A stretch of DNA of 64,000 bases from Thuidium tamariscinum (GCA_947034885.2 OX344753.2:5270001-5334000); one strand, 5' to 3'. Shown: positions 11,609-22,887, counted from the first letter of the stretch. Program-made: numbers and translations. Notes: generated by a model not told the origin, from the letters alone.

Positions 11609-11869
11609 TGTTAAAGTAAAAATCTTATCCATAAACTAAAGATGTTATCCATCTACTAAGCGAACACCAGTTACTGCCAATCTAAAGGTGGTTAAACTCA
11701 AATCCTACTGGGAGTTATGTATATGTAACAAGCCTCGGTAGGTTCACCCATCTTATCATATAGATGGATCATCCTTATGGGTGGAATACAGTTGGAAATA
11801 TTTTATGGTATTTGCTTTGTAGTATTGCTTGGATCTCTTTGCTCTCTATTTCTCTCTCTTATCACAACA
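11609..11869 (+). repeat. 5' LTR of the copia element
   Basis: 261 bp, TGTTAAAG to CACAACA. Differs from the 3' LTR at four substitutions (A/G, A/C, C/T, A/G) with no indels. Confidence 0.93.
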
Positions 11870-11884
11870 CGTTATCAGCACGAT
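11870..11884 (+). other. Primer-binding-site-like sequence
   Basis: CGTTATCAGCACGAT directly follows the 5' LTR, where minus-strand priming occurs. I associate this sequence with copia elements that prime from an internal tRNA fragment rather than the tRNA 3' end, but the primer is not established from this window. Confidence 0.5.
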
Positions 11885-11957
11885 AGCTAGTCTCTCTTCC
11901 TTAGAGTTCAATTGCCTTTGCCCTTCCTTTTGTTTTTGCTATTAGACTTGCAAGACC

Positions 11958-14900
11958 ATGGCTGCATCAACCTCGAAGAATTTGTCAGAGAAGAAGAAGG
12001 CTCCACGCTTGCAACCGTTGTTATTTGGACCATTGGAGGCTGATGGCAACAACTATATGAGGTGGAGCATCGATGCCAGGACACATATGACTACGGAGGG
12101 GTGGGAAGGCGCCCTGATTTCTCCAATACCGGCGGCCATATCAACTGCAACAAAAAGCTGGGCGTTGGTTCTTCTCCGAAGACACTTGGATATTGTACTC
12201 CAAGAGCAATACATCCAAGTTGATGATCTGGCGGAACTATGGAGGCAGCTCGCAGCCAGGTTCCAACATGAGAGAACCATTTTTCTCCCGCAAGCACGCA
12301 ACGATTGGGTGGCGCTTCGAGTCTTGGACTTCACCAACTTGGTCTCCTTCAATGCCGAGCTGCACTGAATTGTTGCTCAACTGCGCCTATGCGGGGAGAC
12401 GGTCACCGAATGGGAGTTAATTGATAAGACTCTCCAAACCTTTCCCTTTGCTTCTGCTTTGTTAGCTCAGCAATATCGCAATATAAGGTTTCCAACACAC
12501 TCGGAACTAATGTCATACTTGCTACTAGCTGAAAAGGAACAACAATTGCTCTTGAAGAATGAGGAATGCAAACCGGCCAGGGAAGTGAACACCACGGAGC
12601 TACCCACTAGGAGACCACGGGGCAACCAGAAGTGGAGGCAACAACAACCCAACCGACCATACCCTCCAAAATCAAATGATAAGTTATCTGATCACAATTC
12701 TTCTAGCTTTCAGTCTAGGTTAGAAACTCGCAATTGCCACAAGTGTGGACGCCCTCGTCACTTGCAACGGAATTGTCGGTCCACCGAATGTAATAAGTGT
12801 GGTCGTTTCGGTCATCCATCTAAGGATTGTAGAACCGGTCAATGTCAAAAGTGTGGCCGACCAGGCCATGTAGCACAAAATTGTCGGGCCGGTGAGTATC
12901 TAGTTAAGATATACAAAGAGCTACAACAATTTAGGAAGGGTCCAAGAGAGTCTCACTCCCTAGATGCTCCATCCCTAGATGGAACTGACTCCGAAAACTA
13001 CATGACAATCACATCAGTTTATCACACATCTAGCAAGTTAGAGGCAGATGAGGACATAGTCCTGATTGATAGTGGATCCACTTACACGATCCTTAGGGAT
13101 CCAAAGTACTTTGAGTTTTCGAGACATGATTCCGAAACTGGTACCTAGCAGACCTGTGAACTAAGCACAGTAGCTGGAAGACGGACATTCAAGTTCCGTG
13201 AGGGCCAGGCACGTGTCACACTGCTTGGAGGCGCCACCCTCATTTGTGACCATGCCATGTACGCACCGGAGGCTAACCGAAGCCTGATCAGCTTTCGAGA
13301 CCTCCGGGCAAATGGTATTCATGTCCTAACCTCGATTAAAGACGGTAGGGAGACACTTGACCATTGGCAAGAGCAAATTTGCCTTGCTACCGCACAATGC
13401 GGAGCAAGTGGCCTATATGAGCTTGTAATCTCCCGTCTGCCTAGCGGACGTAAAACTGTTCCACCTAGTGGAGGCTCTTCATACTCAGTGATCGCTCCAA
13501 ATAAGACCAACTTATGGCATGGACGCATGGGTCACCCAGGAGTTACGATGTTCAGGAAGATGTTGCCCCTGCTTGTGGGACATGAGGTTTGTACCAGTGA
13601 TGCAAACAAGGTTGGAGCGTGTGATGCTTGTGCCCAAGGAAAGCTGATTTTGAAGCCTTCACATTGGAAGCTGCCAAGTGAGCTTCCACCTCCGCTCCAA
13701 CGACTTCAAGGTGACATTTGTGGCCCCATCACTCCCGCATCAGGACCCTTCAGGTATTACTTAGTTCTAGTTGATGCTGCTGGGGTTCACTTTGAAGTTT
13801 CTTTGCTAAGTACTCGAAACATAGCTTTTGCTAAAGTCCTAGCATCCCTGTTGAAATTCAGAACCCATTTCCCAGACTACCCAGTCAAAACTCTTCGTAT
13901 AGACAATGCTAAGGAATTTAGGTCACAAAAGTTTGAGGACTATTGTGTAGCAACAGGCATCTCACTCACATACGCTGTCCCGTATGAGCATTCCCAAAAC
14001 GAGCTAGCTGAGGCCTTCATCAAGAAGATCCAGCTTATCAGCCGCCCCTTGTTACTCCATGCTAAACCCCTTTCATTTTTCTGGTCACACGCGGTATTCC
14101 ATGCAGCAACCCTGCTGAGATACTGCCCTACCTTACTTAATGAGCATTCACCTTTAGAGATTCTGACTGGACGCCCTCCAGATGTCTCTCATTTCAAAGT
14201 TTTTGGTTGCCGAGTTTGGGTGCTTGTCCCTGAGCCTGAACGTAAAACAATAGGGTCACATCGCCAGGAAGGTATATATGTTGGTTTTGACTCTCCAAGT
14301 ATCATTAGATATGTCTCTCCCAAAACCGGAACTTTGCATAAGGCTCGGTTCCAGAATTGCCAATTTGATGAGCGTGTCTTTCCTTCTCTCACCTTAGTTG
14401 GACCTACTTCATCCCTTACATTTTCTGCTCCAGAAACATTCACATTGAATCCTGATCCACGTACTGGCCTTGCGGATTCCGAGGTCCAGCGATTGCTTGA
14501 GCTCAAGGCTTTAGCTGACAAGCTCCCTGATGGATTCACTGACTCCGAACGCATTACAAGGAATCCCCTTCATGGGGTAGGTCAGCCCTCCCTTAGCATA
14601 TTACCTCATAGAGATACCATCTCCTCTTTACTTCCCCAAGCTAAGAAGCCTAGGTCCAGCTACCATGGGGAAATTTTCACTTTCCTTGACCAATTTGATC
14701 CTTTACCTTGTTCACCAGATGAAACTCTTTCAGTCATATCTTTTGTTACTAGCTTGATTACTCCATCCTCTGATCCCCTTACGTTAGAGGCAGCCAAGGC
14801 TAGCCCAGATTGGCCCCAATGGTTTGAAGCCATTCAGCATGAATATGCATCTTTGCAAAAGCATCAAGTCTTTGGTCCACTTGTAACCAACTTGGCCACC

Positions 14901-16381
14901 AAGCTAGTTGGGCACAAACTTATCTTCACTAAGAAACGAAATGCCCAAGGTCAAGTTGTTCATTATAAGGTCCGTTTAGTTGCCCAGGGTTTTACTCAAC
15001 GTCCAGGTGTTGATTACACCTTCACCTACTCTCCAGTCATGGACTCAACTACATTCCGATACTTGTTGGGAATGGTAGTCCAATATACCTTAGAAACCCA
15101 CTTGTTGGATGTAGTCACGGCCTATCTCTATGGTCCTTTAGATGCACACTTGTACATCAAGCCACCACCTAATTACCTAACCCAATCCATCCCAGCTGAT
15201 TCTGCTAACTCATATTCTGGCCTCAAGCTCCAACGCGCTCTCTATGGCTTGAAACAGGCTGGCCGGATGTGGTACTCCCATCTTCATTCCTTTCTTATTG
15301 ATCATAAGTTTCAACATGATCAAAGTCTACCTTGCATCTTTATCCTTCGTGATACCACAGGATTTGCCATAGTAGCCGTGTACGTAGATGATCTGAACCT
15401 CATAGGAACCGCGGCTACATGCTTGCATGTAGTGAACTTGCTTATTGACCGCTTCTAAATGAAGCTACTGGGTAAGACCTCCTATTGTCTAGGGCTCCAG
15501 GTTGAACATCTACCGGATGGAAGTTTATTTCTATACCAGACCACTTATACTCAGAAGGTGTTGAAGCGCTTTGGAATGGACAAGGCTAGCCCCTTGTCAA
15601 CTCCAATGATCAGCCGAAGCAAGACCAAAGATGATCCTTATCATCCTTGCGAGGAGGAGGAGGAGGTGTTCGATAGAACACGTTACCTTGTGGCCGTAGG
15701 AGCACTACTCTATCTCTCAACTTTTACCAGGCCAGACATCTCCTTCGCGGTCAGCGTGCTAGCAAGGCACAACCAAAAACCATCAACCCGACATTGGAGC
15801 GCGGTGAAATACCTCTACAGATACTTACGAGGCACCGAAGATTTAGGACTTCACTACATGAAGGATGGAACATCAGAGATTGTGGGCTATGTAGATGCAG
15901 GATACAAGTCTGATGCGGTTTCCGGCAAGTTACAAACCATATCTTCCTCCAAAACAACACCCCGATCTCGTGGAAGTCCGTCAAGCAAACAGTGACCGCG
16001 ACATCAACGAATCACTCTGAACTCATTGCCTTTCATGAAGCAACTCGGGAAGCTGTTTGGCTCCGCAACCTACACAGGATCATCATGCAACAATGCGGCC
16101 TGAGTGTGGCATCTACACCAACCATTGTCTTTGAAGACAACGCCGCATGTGTAGCTCAAGTAGGCACGGGCTTCATCAAGAGTGACCATGTCAAACATAT
16201 TGATCCTCAAATTTTTAGCTTCACTCAGGAGCTGATCTCCAGCGGGCAAATCAAAGTCAAGAAAATTGAGTCTGCTCATAACCTTGCTGATCTCCTCAAG
16301 AAGGCCCTCCCTGCTTACACACATCGCAGACTTGTCCAAAAGGCCGGAATGAAGCTCCTACACGAGCTGACTTCCACATAG
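11958..16381 (+). pseudogene. copia gag-pol polyprotein gene, interrupted
   Basis: One gag-pol frame opens at 11958. It is broken by TGA at 12366-12368 (in gag), TAG at 13146-13148 (just after the protease motif) and TAA at 15456-15458 (after the reverse transcriptase core), then by a frameshift between about 15900 and 15990, so RNase H ends in another frame at 16381. Visible domains: three CCHC zinc knuckles (12738-12888), protease DSG (near 13068), the integrase HHCC zinc finger with CDACAQGK (13520-13650) and catalytic core (13740-14150), reverse transcriptase with YVDD (near 15382), and RNase H (YVDAGY, FEDNAA). Gag and pol in one frame without a programmed shift is normal for many plant copia elements. 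As it stands it cannot make a full polyprotein. Confidence 0.9.
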
Positions 16382-16548
16382 ATACACTCTTTTCTATACT
16401 CTGCACATTTTTCCTTGCTATGAAGGTTTTTCTGTTCAGAGATAGTTTTTAACGAGGTATCCTAGCGATTGAGGAGGAGTTACTTTTAGGTGCCATAGCA
16501 ATCACTAGTATACAAAGCTTAAAATTTTTTAGCATTAACTTAGTGCTC

Positions 16549-16557
16549 GAGGAGGAG
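16549..16557 (+). other. Polypurine tract of the copia element
   Basis: GAGGAGGAG immediately precedes the 3' LTR, the expected place for plus-strand priming. Confidence 0.7.
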
Positions 16558-16818
16558 TGTTAAAGTAAAGATCTTATCCATAAACTAAAGATGTTATCCA
16601 TCTACTAAGCGAACACCAGTTACTGCCAATCTAAAGGTGGTTAAACTCAACTCCTACTGGGAGTTATGTATATGTAACAAGCCTTGGTAGGTTCACCCAT
16701 CTTATCATATAGATGGATCATCCTTGTGGGTGGAATACAGTTGGAAATATTTTATGGTATTTGCTTTGTAGTATTGCTTGGATCTCTTTGCTCTCTATTT
16801 CTCTCTCTTATCACAACA
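16558..16818 (+). repeat. 3' LTR of the copia element
   Basis: 261 bp, same termini as the 5' LTR; about 98.5 % identical to it. Confidence 0.93.
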
Positions 16819-17064
16819 GTGAAGGTTGATGTTTGATTTCACGAATTTGTTTGTTAGACTGCTAGTGAAGTTGATGTTTGAGTTTTAGGCCAGCATGGTT
16901 GTTGGTCACGTACCATTGGATTGTTCTTAATTGTGTGGCTGGGTTCAAATTTCTTTCACTTCAATTCTAGAAGGTGACTGTTCCTTGTGTCATTCACGAC
17001 AGGATACAGGATGAAGTTTTAGGGTTTCCCTGCTACATCAGTCCTGACTGTACAGTGTGGAGTG

Positions 17065-18084
17065 ATGGCTGTCCGAGCGTTTGGGAAGCTTTCCAAGCCC
17101 CTTCACGTTCATTCACTTTACATGGTTGGGTTAGTATTTCCCAATGACCTTGCACCCGTCAGACCCACACATCTTTCAGGAGAGTGCTTGAGTAGCAACC
17201 TGGATGATAGTGCCCGCAATGTGCGATCCGTTAGACGACACCTTGGACTTGTCTTGAGGTATGATGATACGTTGAAGATGGCTGTCATTTTGCTTGGGTC
17301 GTCTCAGCCTCGCCATGCTCACCGGTTTGTACCATGGTTTGGTACGCCGAGGCTGGACTACCAGCCTCGAGAGGTACTAAGGCCTATTCCTCTGAGGAAA
17401 TTTATAAGGTGGCCAGGGTATATGAACTTCAGTCATGCGATGCGAGTATCAGTGCTCCAAGATGACGAGGTAGTGATGAGGATGAATCCTGGATTGTCCT
17501 ATTTTTGTCCAGTGAGCGCGGGTGGCCCGGTGCAGGATGTCTTTGTGTCTCCTGCACAAGTTGATGTGCTCCATACTCTCCATTCACTCTATTGGGAGGG
17601 TAAGAGGTACTCTTCAGACGGATTTTTGATATCAGGGTCTGGATCAGATGATGATGAGGGAGGCGGCAGAGACTGTGGCATGACTATGGACGAGAGTTTT
17701 GGACTTCCCGTGCCTAGAGGTTCATCCAGAGGTTTATCCAGCTTTGTGAGTGAGGCCATTCCTGCGGACGAGGACATTGAGGTGACAGACCCCATGGACC
17801 CTAAAACTGGGATGAGATCTTCAGAGTCGTTTGTCCTAGCTATGCAGGAGGAAGACATGCGAGCTATGCAAGTGGAGTTATTGGACGAGGAGATGAATTT
17901 GGGAGATATACCTACTCCAGAGATCTACGGAATCTTCAAGCCACTTATTGGTAACCTCCTTCAATGATATTTTGTACGAGTTTAGTGCAAATCATCAGTG
18001 TTCTTAATTGTCCTTGATTTTTTTGTTGATTGTTAGTTTTAAACTTTGATGACAGGCCTTGAAGAAGGTGACTTGAACGTATGA
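17065..18084 (+). CDS. Unrecognised plant protein with acidic C-terminal region
   Basis: Preferred model: exons 17065-17950 and 18056-18084 (GT at 17951, AG at 18054-18055), in frame, 304 aa ending PLIGLEEGDLNV. Unspliced, the frame stops at 17967 (300 aa). The start is the first ATG; the acceptor-like CACGACAG near 17003 suggests an upstream non-coding exon. The N-terminal half (about 1-185) looks globular and basic, with PRLDYQPREVL and RKFIRWPGYMNFSHAM. Residues 190 to the end are low-complexity acidic, with a GSGSDDDEGGG run and several DE/EE clusters. There is no signal peptide or membrane segment. I do not recognise the family. Codon use and GC content are like the genuine genes nearby. 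Upstream lies the copia insertion; downstream, the orphan SAPS exon. Confidence 0.6.
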
Positions 18085-18488
18085 GCAGCTGGCAGATTCA
18101 GCCTGGCACTATCAGATTGTCCAGGTGTGTAACCTCTTGATTCATGTTGAATCTGTTCTCACAACAGTTTTTAAATGTAGCCCAAGTTTTTTTGTTGCTG
18201 GCAGGCTACTTTTATAAGGCGAGTCTCAAAATTCTCCCAGAATCAGTTTATCACGGTTCCGAGTTCCTGTTTTTTGTAGAGCTTGACCTTGAATTGTCAC
18301 TGCCGTTTGGTATCCAGATGTCGATGAAGTTTAGAACGCTTGGATTGCTTTTGCATTGCAGATGTAGGATACGATTGTCGTTCCTCCTCGTCGTTGCGAA
18401 TCTTCCTTGCGCCTGTTGCGCCATAGCTATTTCGTCGGTCCTGCAACGGCCTCAGCTCAGCGAGCTATTCTCTATCTTTTGAGGTATT
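18085..18488 (+). other. 3' UTR of the unknown gene and intergenic DNA
   Basis: A donor-like CCAG/GTGTGT at about 18123 suggests a further 3'-UTR intron. Past about 18350 the sequence becomes GC-richer, merging into the leader of the SAPS exon. No independent gene is supported. Confidence 0.3.
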
Positions 18489-19042
18489 TTGAACGGGTTC
18501 TTGTCGAGGTCAGGGCGGGGCATTAGGGTTTGGTGCGGGACGCATCTCCTTTGCTGGAGCGCTGGGAAGCATTCTTGCAGCGAGCGTGGACGATGTGAGG
18601 AGGGGTGTGTTCGTCGGCCGTATTTTTTTTCTCCGAGGGGTACGGGCGGTGTTCCTGAAGGGAAAGAAGGCGTGGATGCAACCGGGTCTTCTGAGGTTCG
18701 GGTGTATCAAGTGTCAGGACAGGGGCTGGCGCTGAGATCGTATGAGCCAGATCACAGGGCACGTAGCTTGGTTGAGCGAAGAGTCGGGAAAGATTCAGTG
18801 GCGGTGGATTGGATGGTGGTGAGGTAGGGTTCCTGTCAGTGGAGTTTATGAGCTCTCCTTAGATCTGTTTTCGGAAAAAAAATCGGAGGAGGTGGAGGAG
18901 AGTAGCGCAGGAAGCCAGGGTTTCCTGCGTTGAAGCTCTTCGTAGCTAGAGAGAGATTCCGGGGCAGCCAGAATCAACAGAGATTGAAGACTTTCTGAAA
19001 AAAATGTTTTGGCGAGTGGCTGGCCTGTCGACCACTTCTCCG
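18489..19042 (+). pseudogene. Orphan 5' leader and first coding exon of a SAPS (SIT4 phosphatase-associated) gene
   Basis: A GC-rich leader runs to an ATG at 19004 that opens 13 codons, MFWRVAGLSTTSP, ending exactly before a GTGAGT donor at 19043 in phase 0. Plant SAPS-domain proteins (PP6/SIT4 regulatory subunits) begin with MFWR-x-x-GLS-x-x-SP, so I am fairly confident of the identity. The next expected residues (VETILDKENFTLEELL) are not encoded anywhere I can find on the plus strand before the GST gene at 21043 or in the AT-rich DNA beyond. Either the rest of the gene was lost or moved, or this is a duplicated promoter/first-exon fragment. Other ORFs in the leader (e.g. about 112 codons ending 18827) start at non-ATG codons and look fortuitous. 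Confidence 0.55.
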
Positions 19043-20287
19043 GTGAGTTTTCCCAATCTTTGTCTGCAGTCTGCCCAGACTACTGCGCGGAAATAGGGGA
19101 GCCTGACTCTGTAATCTCATTTTTCTCGTCAAAGTGTCGACTAGTCTGTGCATCAATGGTGTGGAGCGGACATTGCTTTCACTCTGTCTTGAGGACACGG
19201 GTTGTCCGAAAAAACGGGAATCTACAATTCGCGATTTTGACATCAATCTTTTTTTTTGCCCTCCGAGACCTCTCGTCTCACACTCAGCATATTTTTGACA
19301 TTTAATCACGGTGGTTGAAGTCTCCGAGCCTAGTGTTTTTGGGACTTGCTTGGTTCCTTCTCCTTCCAGCGACACCGTGACTGGGAATTCTATTCAGTAA
19401 CAGAACGATTCGAAATTTGAGTTTTGTTCCTCAATTTTTATTTTTGAGGAAGGCGAAAGAAGCAATGTAAGCAGTATTGAACGGCAATAGTTTGAACTAT
19501 GATTTCCATTTTAATATTGACGAGTTCCCGCTCGCTAGTGCCTTTGTTGAGAAATGCGAATGACTAAATCCCTCAATTGAGAAGCTGACCTCGTCGTATC
19601 ATAACTAATTCAGAGCATCTCCAAAAATTACGCAATATAACAGACCAATCTTGTCACTTGAACATAACATTCAATAGCCTTCCCTTTCTCTCTCTTTGAA
19701 GGCCTCATCCATCAAAAACATCTAGATGGAGAACTAAAGTATAATAAAAAAAACATTTGTTTTGCTATTAATTCTACTGTAGTTTTTTGTTGTGACCCTA
19801 GCACTAGCTAACTTAGTAAACTTTCCCTTCTAACAATTTCGACATGTGTGACACAAATTAGTAGTTATTGATTTTGGTGTAGAATATTTCACATCATTCT
19901 CTCAAATCAAAGGCAAGCTGCAATGTTACTACTGAATGTTATGAATTTGTCTACTAAGAGTAAAAATGATTCCTTATTTCTTGGAGTATGGTAGCCCCAA
20001 ACCATCGAAGGGTCTGGTAGTGGGCTATCCCTCCACTCCAATAGTTCAGTCATGGGCTCAATATGTAGTATAATTGATATAATTTTCTTAACTTTTAACT
20101 TTAAAATTATTACAATAATATGTAGTTTTCAACAAGCAATTTGTAGAAAAATAGAATATGTAGAAAGTAGAATTTTACAGTAGAATTTCTCAGTAGAATG
20201 AGTATGAATAGAGGTAACAAATATAGCAATGGTTTGAAGACAAACATACAATTCGTTTGTTAAAAAAAAAAAGATGAACATATAGTA
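19043..20287. other. Intergenic/intronic DNA after the orphan SAPS exon
   Basis: Initially moderately GC-rich and intron-like (19043-19400), then AT-rich. No SAPS second exon, no other gene and no delimited repeat was found before the MITE-like element starting at 20288. Confidence 0.4.
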
Positions 20288-20723
20288 AGGTATACTAGCC
20301 TACTTCTGTTTGCAACCCAATTCCACCAACTAGACAAGCCCATTTCCGTCACTTTAGTTTTGACCCGTTTCCACCTAAAATCCCCCAGATTCCCTTCATT
20401 CTATGACAAAATCAGGGATTTTAATACAAGTTGGGGTAATGAGTCACTCATTTAATAGAGAATATTTAATACTTGATTAGATGGTTATAGGATGTTGATG
20501 AGTTGTTGATGGCCTTAGTTTAGAGGCCATTTTGTAATTTAGTGTTAACCACTTCAAAAATTCACGAAAATTACAATTTTGATTGGAAAATTATATTTCC
20601 TCTTGGATTTGATTTGTGAAACATGCACACACTTCTGAAAAATATGTGACCCTCTTGGAATTGGCCCCCAACCAACATAGCCAGATTGTAAACCTGGTGG
20701 TACAGTAATAGGCATGTCTACCT
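20288..20723 (-). mobile_element. 436-bp TIR element, family 1, copy 2
   Basis: Full-length inverted partner of 1427-1859. Termini AGGTATACTAGCCTA and (reverse complement of the right end) AGGTAGACATGCCTA. TA is present at the left flank and CA at the right, so the TSD is degraded. Shared internal blocks include GTGTGTGCATGTTT and ACAAATCAAATC. Non-coding. Confidence 0.7.
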
Positions 20724-21042
20724 CATATGAATGAAAGTCGATACGAATGGTTGGTAGAACTATTGGGAGTCAAAGTTGCCTGCAAGGAACTGAAGCTCAC
20801 CTCCAAAGCTCAATGGTTGGTGAAAAGAACAGTCTGCAAGGACTGTCCTGACCTGCTACTTATGAGCCACACCAATCCTCCATTTCAACGTGCGATTGTT
20901 GCAGTTATGTGCACTAACTCAGGTCTTGATCGATAGAGTAACAAGCTCCGTCTTCTGTGAGAGTCAGCTAGTCAGATCCTACGCATTTAGTTTGGGTTCA
21001 CGAGTTTTCGGCATACATTTCCAAGTCGCGCGCGTAGCAAAC

Positions 21043-22887
21043 ATGGTGATGAAATTGTATGGTCAGGGAAACATTTACAATGTGCAGCGTGCCATTCTGC
21101 CACTCTTCGAGGTTGAGGTACAAACTCTGCTATTGCTACTGCGATCTATGTGATTCTTTTGATAATTTGACATCGCTCTATAGAATTCATTCGAGTGGAT
21201 TGAACCACGTACCTGTGCTCAATTAATTTCGTGACTGACTTCCTTGGAAGGTGGATACGGACAAAGAACTGGAGTTGGTGAAGGTGAGCTTAGCTACGGA
21301 AGATCAACTGCAACCTGCCTATTTAGCGAAGCAGGTGAGGCAGGACCACTTTCTTTGAGTTATTTTTTCACTGCAACTATCGTCTTGCATCCACCCATTT
21401 AGAATCTAATGACTTCAGTTCATGACACTGCGGTGAGGACGCAACTCCATATAGGTTCGCATTAATAGCAAAATTACCACGAGACAGGAGAGCTCTAGAT
21501 CTCATGTAAGCAGGAACAGAAGAGAGTAGCGTTCCAATGTATTTCATCAAAACCCTACTTGCTGCTGCAATTTCATAGTAGGGTTTGGAATCTCACAATT
21601 GTCTGGTGCGATGACCAACAGCCGTTCGCACAAATCCCATACTTCGAGGATGGCAACGTGACCATTTTCGGTAAGCACGCGGACGATTTGTGCAGATTTT
21701 CTTCCCTGCACAAAATTTTGCGTGATCAGCCCCAAGTAAATCATGGTATCTTGCAGAGTCGCGAGCCATAGCGAGGTATATTGCAGAGAAGTATGACGGC
21801 CAAGGCACGCCGCTTCTGGGAAAGACGCTGCAGGAGAGAGCGACCATTAACCAGTGGGTGGAATCTGAAGCGCATAATTTGTATCCGCCCCTGCGACCCC
21901 TCTTTAAGGAGATTGCCCTCGCCGCGATAATGAAGCGCCCCAGGGACGAAGAGCTTATTGCGAATTGCACCAAGGAGCTCGCGCAGGTCTTGGATGTATA
22001 CGAGGGGTATTTGGCTAAAACTGGGAGCGACTACTTAGCCGGCGGGGAATTTTCCTTGGCTGATCTGTGTCATACGCCGTACTTGTACCAGGTGAGTGCG
22101 CCAATTCTCCTTTCACTCAGCTTGATAGAATTCCTGCTGACATTGGGCTTCCTACCTGCAGCACCCCGAATCTCGCATAATGAAAATATTCTGATTTTGA
22201 ACTTTTGTCGCAAATGAAAGAATATTCAATGTTGCAAGAGAAAACAGCCGGGAAACAAAACGGCTGAGTAGGGTACATTTCGATTTTTAGAATACGCACC
22301 TCAGTCTGCAACATCTGAATTCGTGTTGGTTTTAGGTTGTAACGTATGCTCGAAAAGGTTGAATCCTTGTAACTATCGTTTACATTTACATGTCGTATCC
22401 AAATAACGCAATCTCCGAGGCGTTGGAATCGTCTTCAACGTCTGAATTCGTGTTGGCTTTAGGTCATCTACCCTAAAATTTTGAACCCTGTAACATTTGC
22501 ATGTCGTATCCAAATAATACGTTCTCTGGTGCGTAGGAATCGTCTTTGCGTCAATTGGGCACGATACGTAGAATCTAACATTCTCATAATAGGAACTATG
22601 CTGGACACTCACAACGCTGCATTTAAGTGTGGTGACATGCTAATTCAACATCGGAGAATCCAACTCTTCTGTAGGTTTGGAAGAACTGTTATATAATTAA
22701 GTGGAAAGATTCATTGGCTCGTATAACTTAGTCAGATTTTGAAAGCATTCTCCAGGTGAAGCTGCACAAGGCGGAGGTGCTGGAAGGGCGCCCTCTTGTA
22801 GCTGCGTTCACAGACCGAATTATTGCTCGACCTGGGTTTCAAAAATGTTTGCAGTTGGATTGGGATTCTGCCAGCCCTTTGCAGTGA
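21043..22887 (+). CDS. GSTF: Glutathione S-transferase, phi class
   Basis: Exons 21043-21117, 21251-21334, 21622-21670, 21757-22091 and 22756-22887, all GT-AG and in frame, encode 224 aa (family about 210-225). The thioredoxin-like N-terminal domain starts MVMKLYGQGN and carries the glutathione-site motif ESRAIARYIAEKY (from residue 70). The all-helical C-terminal domain has the phi-typical segments SEAHNLYPP, GGEFSLADL and RPGFQK. Cytosolic enzyme conjugating glutathione to electrophiles or reducing peroxides. Oddity: where phi enzymes carry the catalytic Ser after the first strand (consensus LYG-x-P-x-S), this protein reads YGQGNIYNV, with no Ser; Tyr12 is the nearest hydroxyl. It may therefore have altered chemistry or be mainly a binding protein. 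Intron 4 contains a tandem duplication. Confidence 0.85.
22314..22567 (+). repeat. Tandem duplication (period about 127 bp) inside GST intron 4
   Basis: TCTGAATTCGTGTTGG starts at 22314 and again at 22441. Each is followed by ATGTCGTATCCAAATAA and a GGAATCGTCTT block. The two units are diverged (roughly three quarters identical by eye). No coding role seen. Confidence 0.7.

Larger units (their letters stand above)
11609..16818 (+). mobile_element. Ty1/copia LTR retrotransposon, complete but disabled
   Basis: A 5,210-bp element with 261-bp LTRs beginning TG and ending CA, a PBS-like sequence after the 5' LTR, and a purine-rich tract before the 3' LTR. The internal region has the order gag, protease, integrase, reverse transcriptase, RNase H, which is copia order. 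Flanks are GTAAA (11604-11608) and GTGAA (16819-16823), a 5-bp TSD with one change. The two LTRs differ at only 4 of 261 positions, so insertion was recent, yet the coding frame has three in-frame stops and a frameshift. It appears to sit in a host 5'-UTR intron, same strand. Confidence 0.93.
11579..16881 (+). repeat. Short tandem duplication of the copia insertion site
   Basis: The sequence CACGAATTTGTTTGTTAGAC occurs at 11579 and again at 16840. Each copy is followed by a GTGAA-like word and GTTGATGTTTGA. With the retrotransposon removed these are two head-to-tail units of about 45 bp; the insertion lies inside the first. Minor structure within the putative intron. Confidence 0.6.

Noticed and set aside
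12053-12352. Antisense ORFs inside the copia gag region
   Set aside because: They are shadow frames of the gag coding strand with no supporting features.
18489-18827. A 112-codon plus-strand frame in the SAPS leader
   Set aside because: It starts at TTG rather than ATG, has Arg/Gly-rich low-complexity content and resembles no family. It is better explained as leader sequence.
20727-20936. A 69-codon ORF before the GST gene
   Set aside because: It begins within a few bases of the end of a repeat, has no recognisable product, and most likely belongs to the GST leader or promoter.
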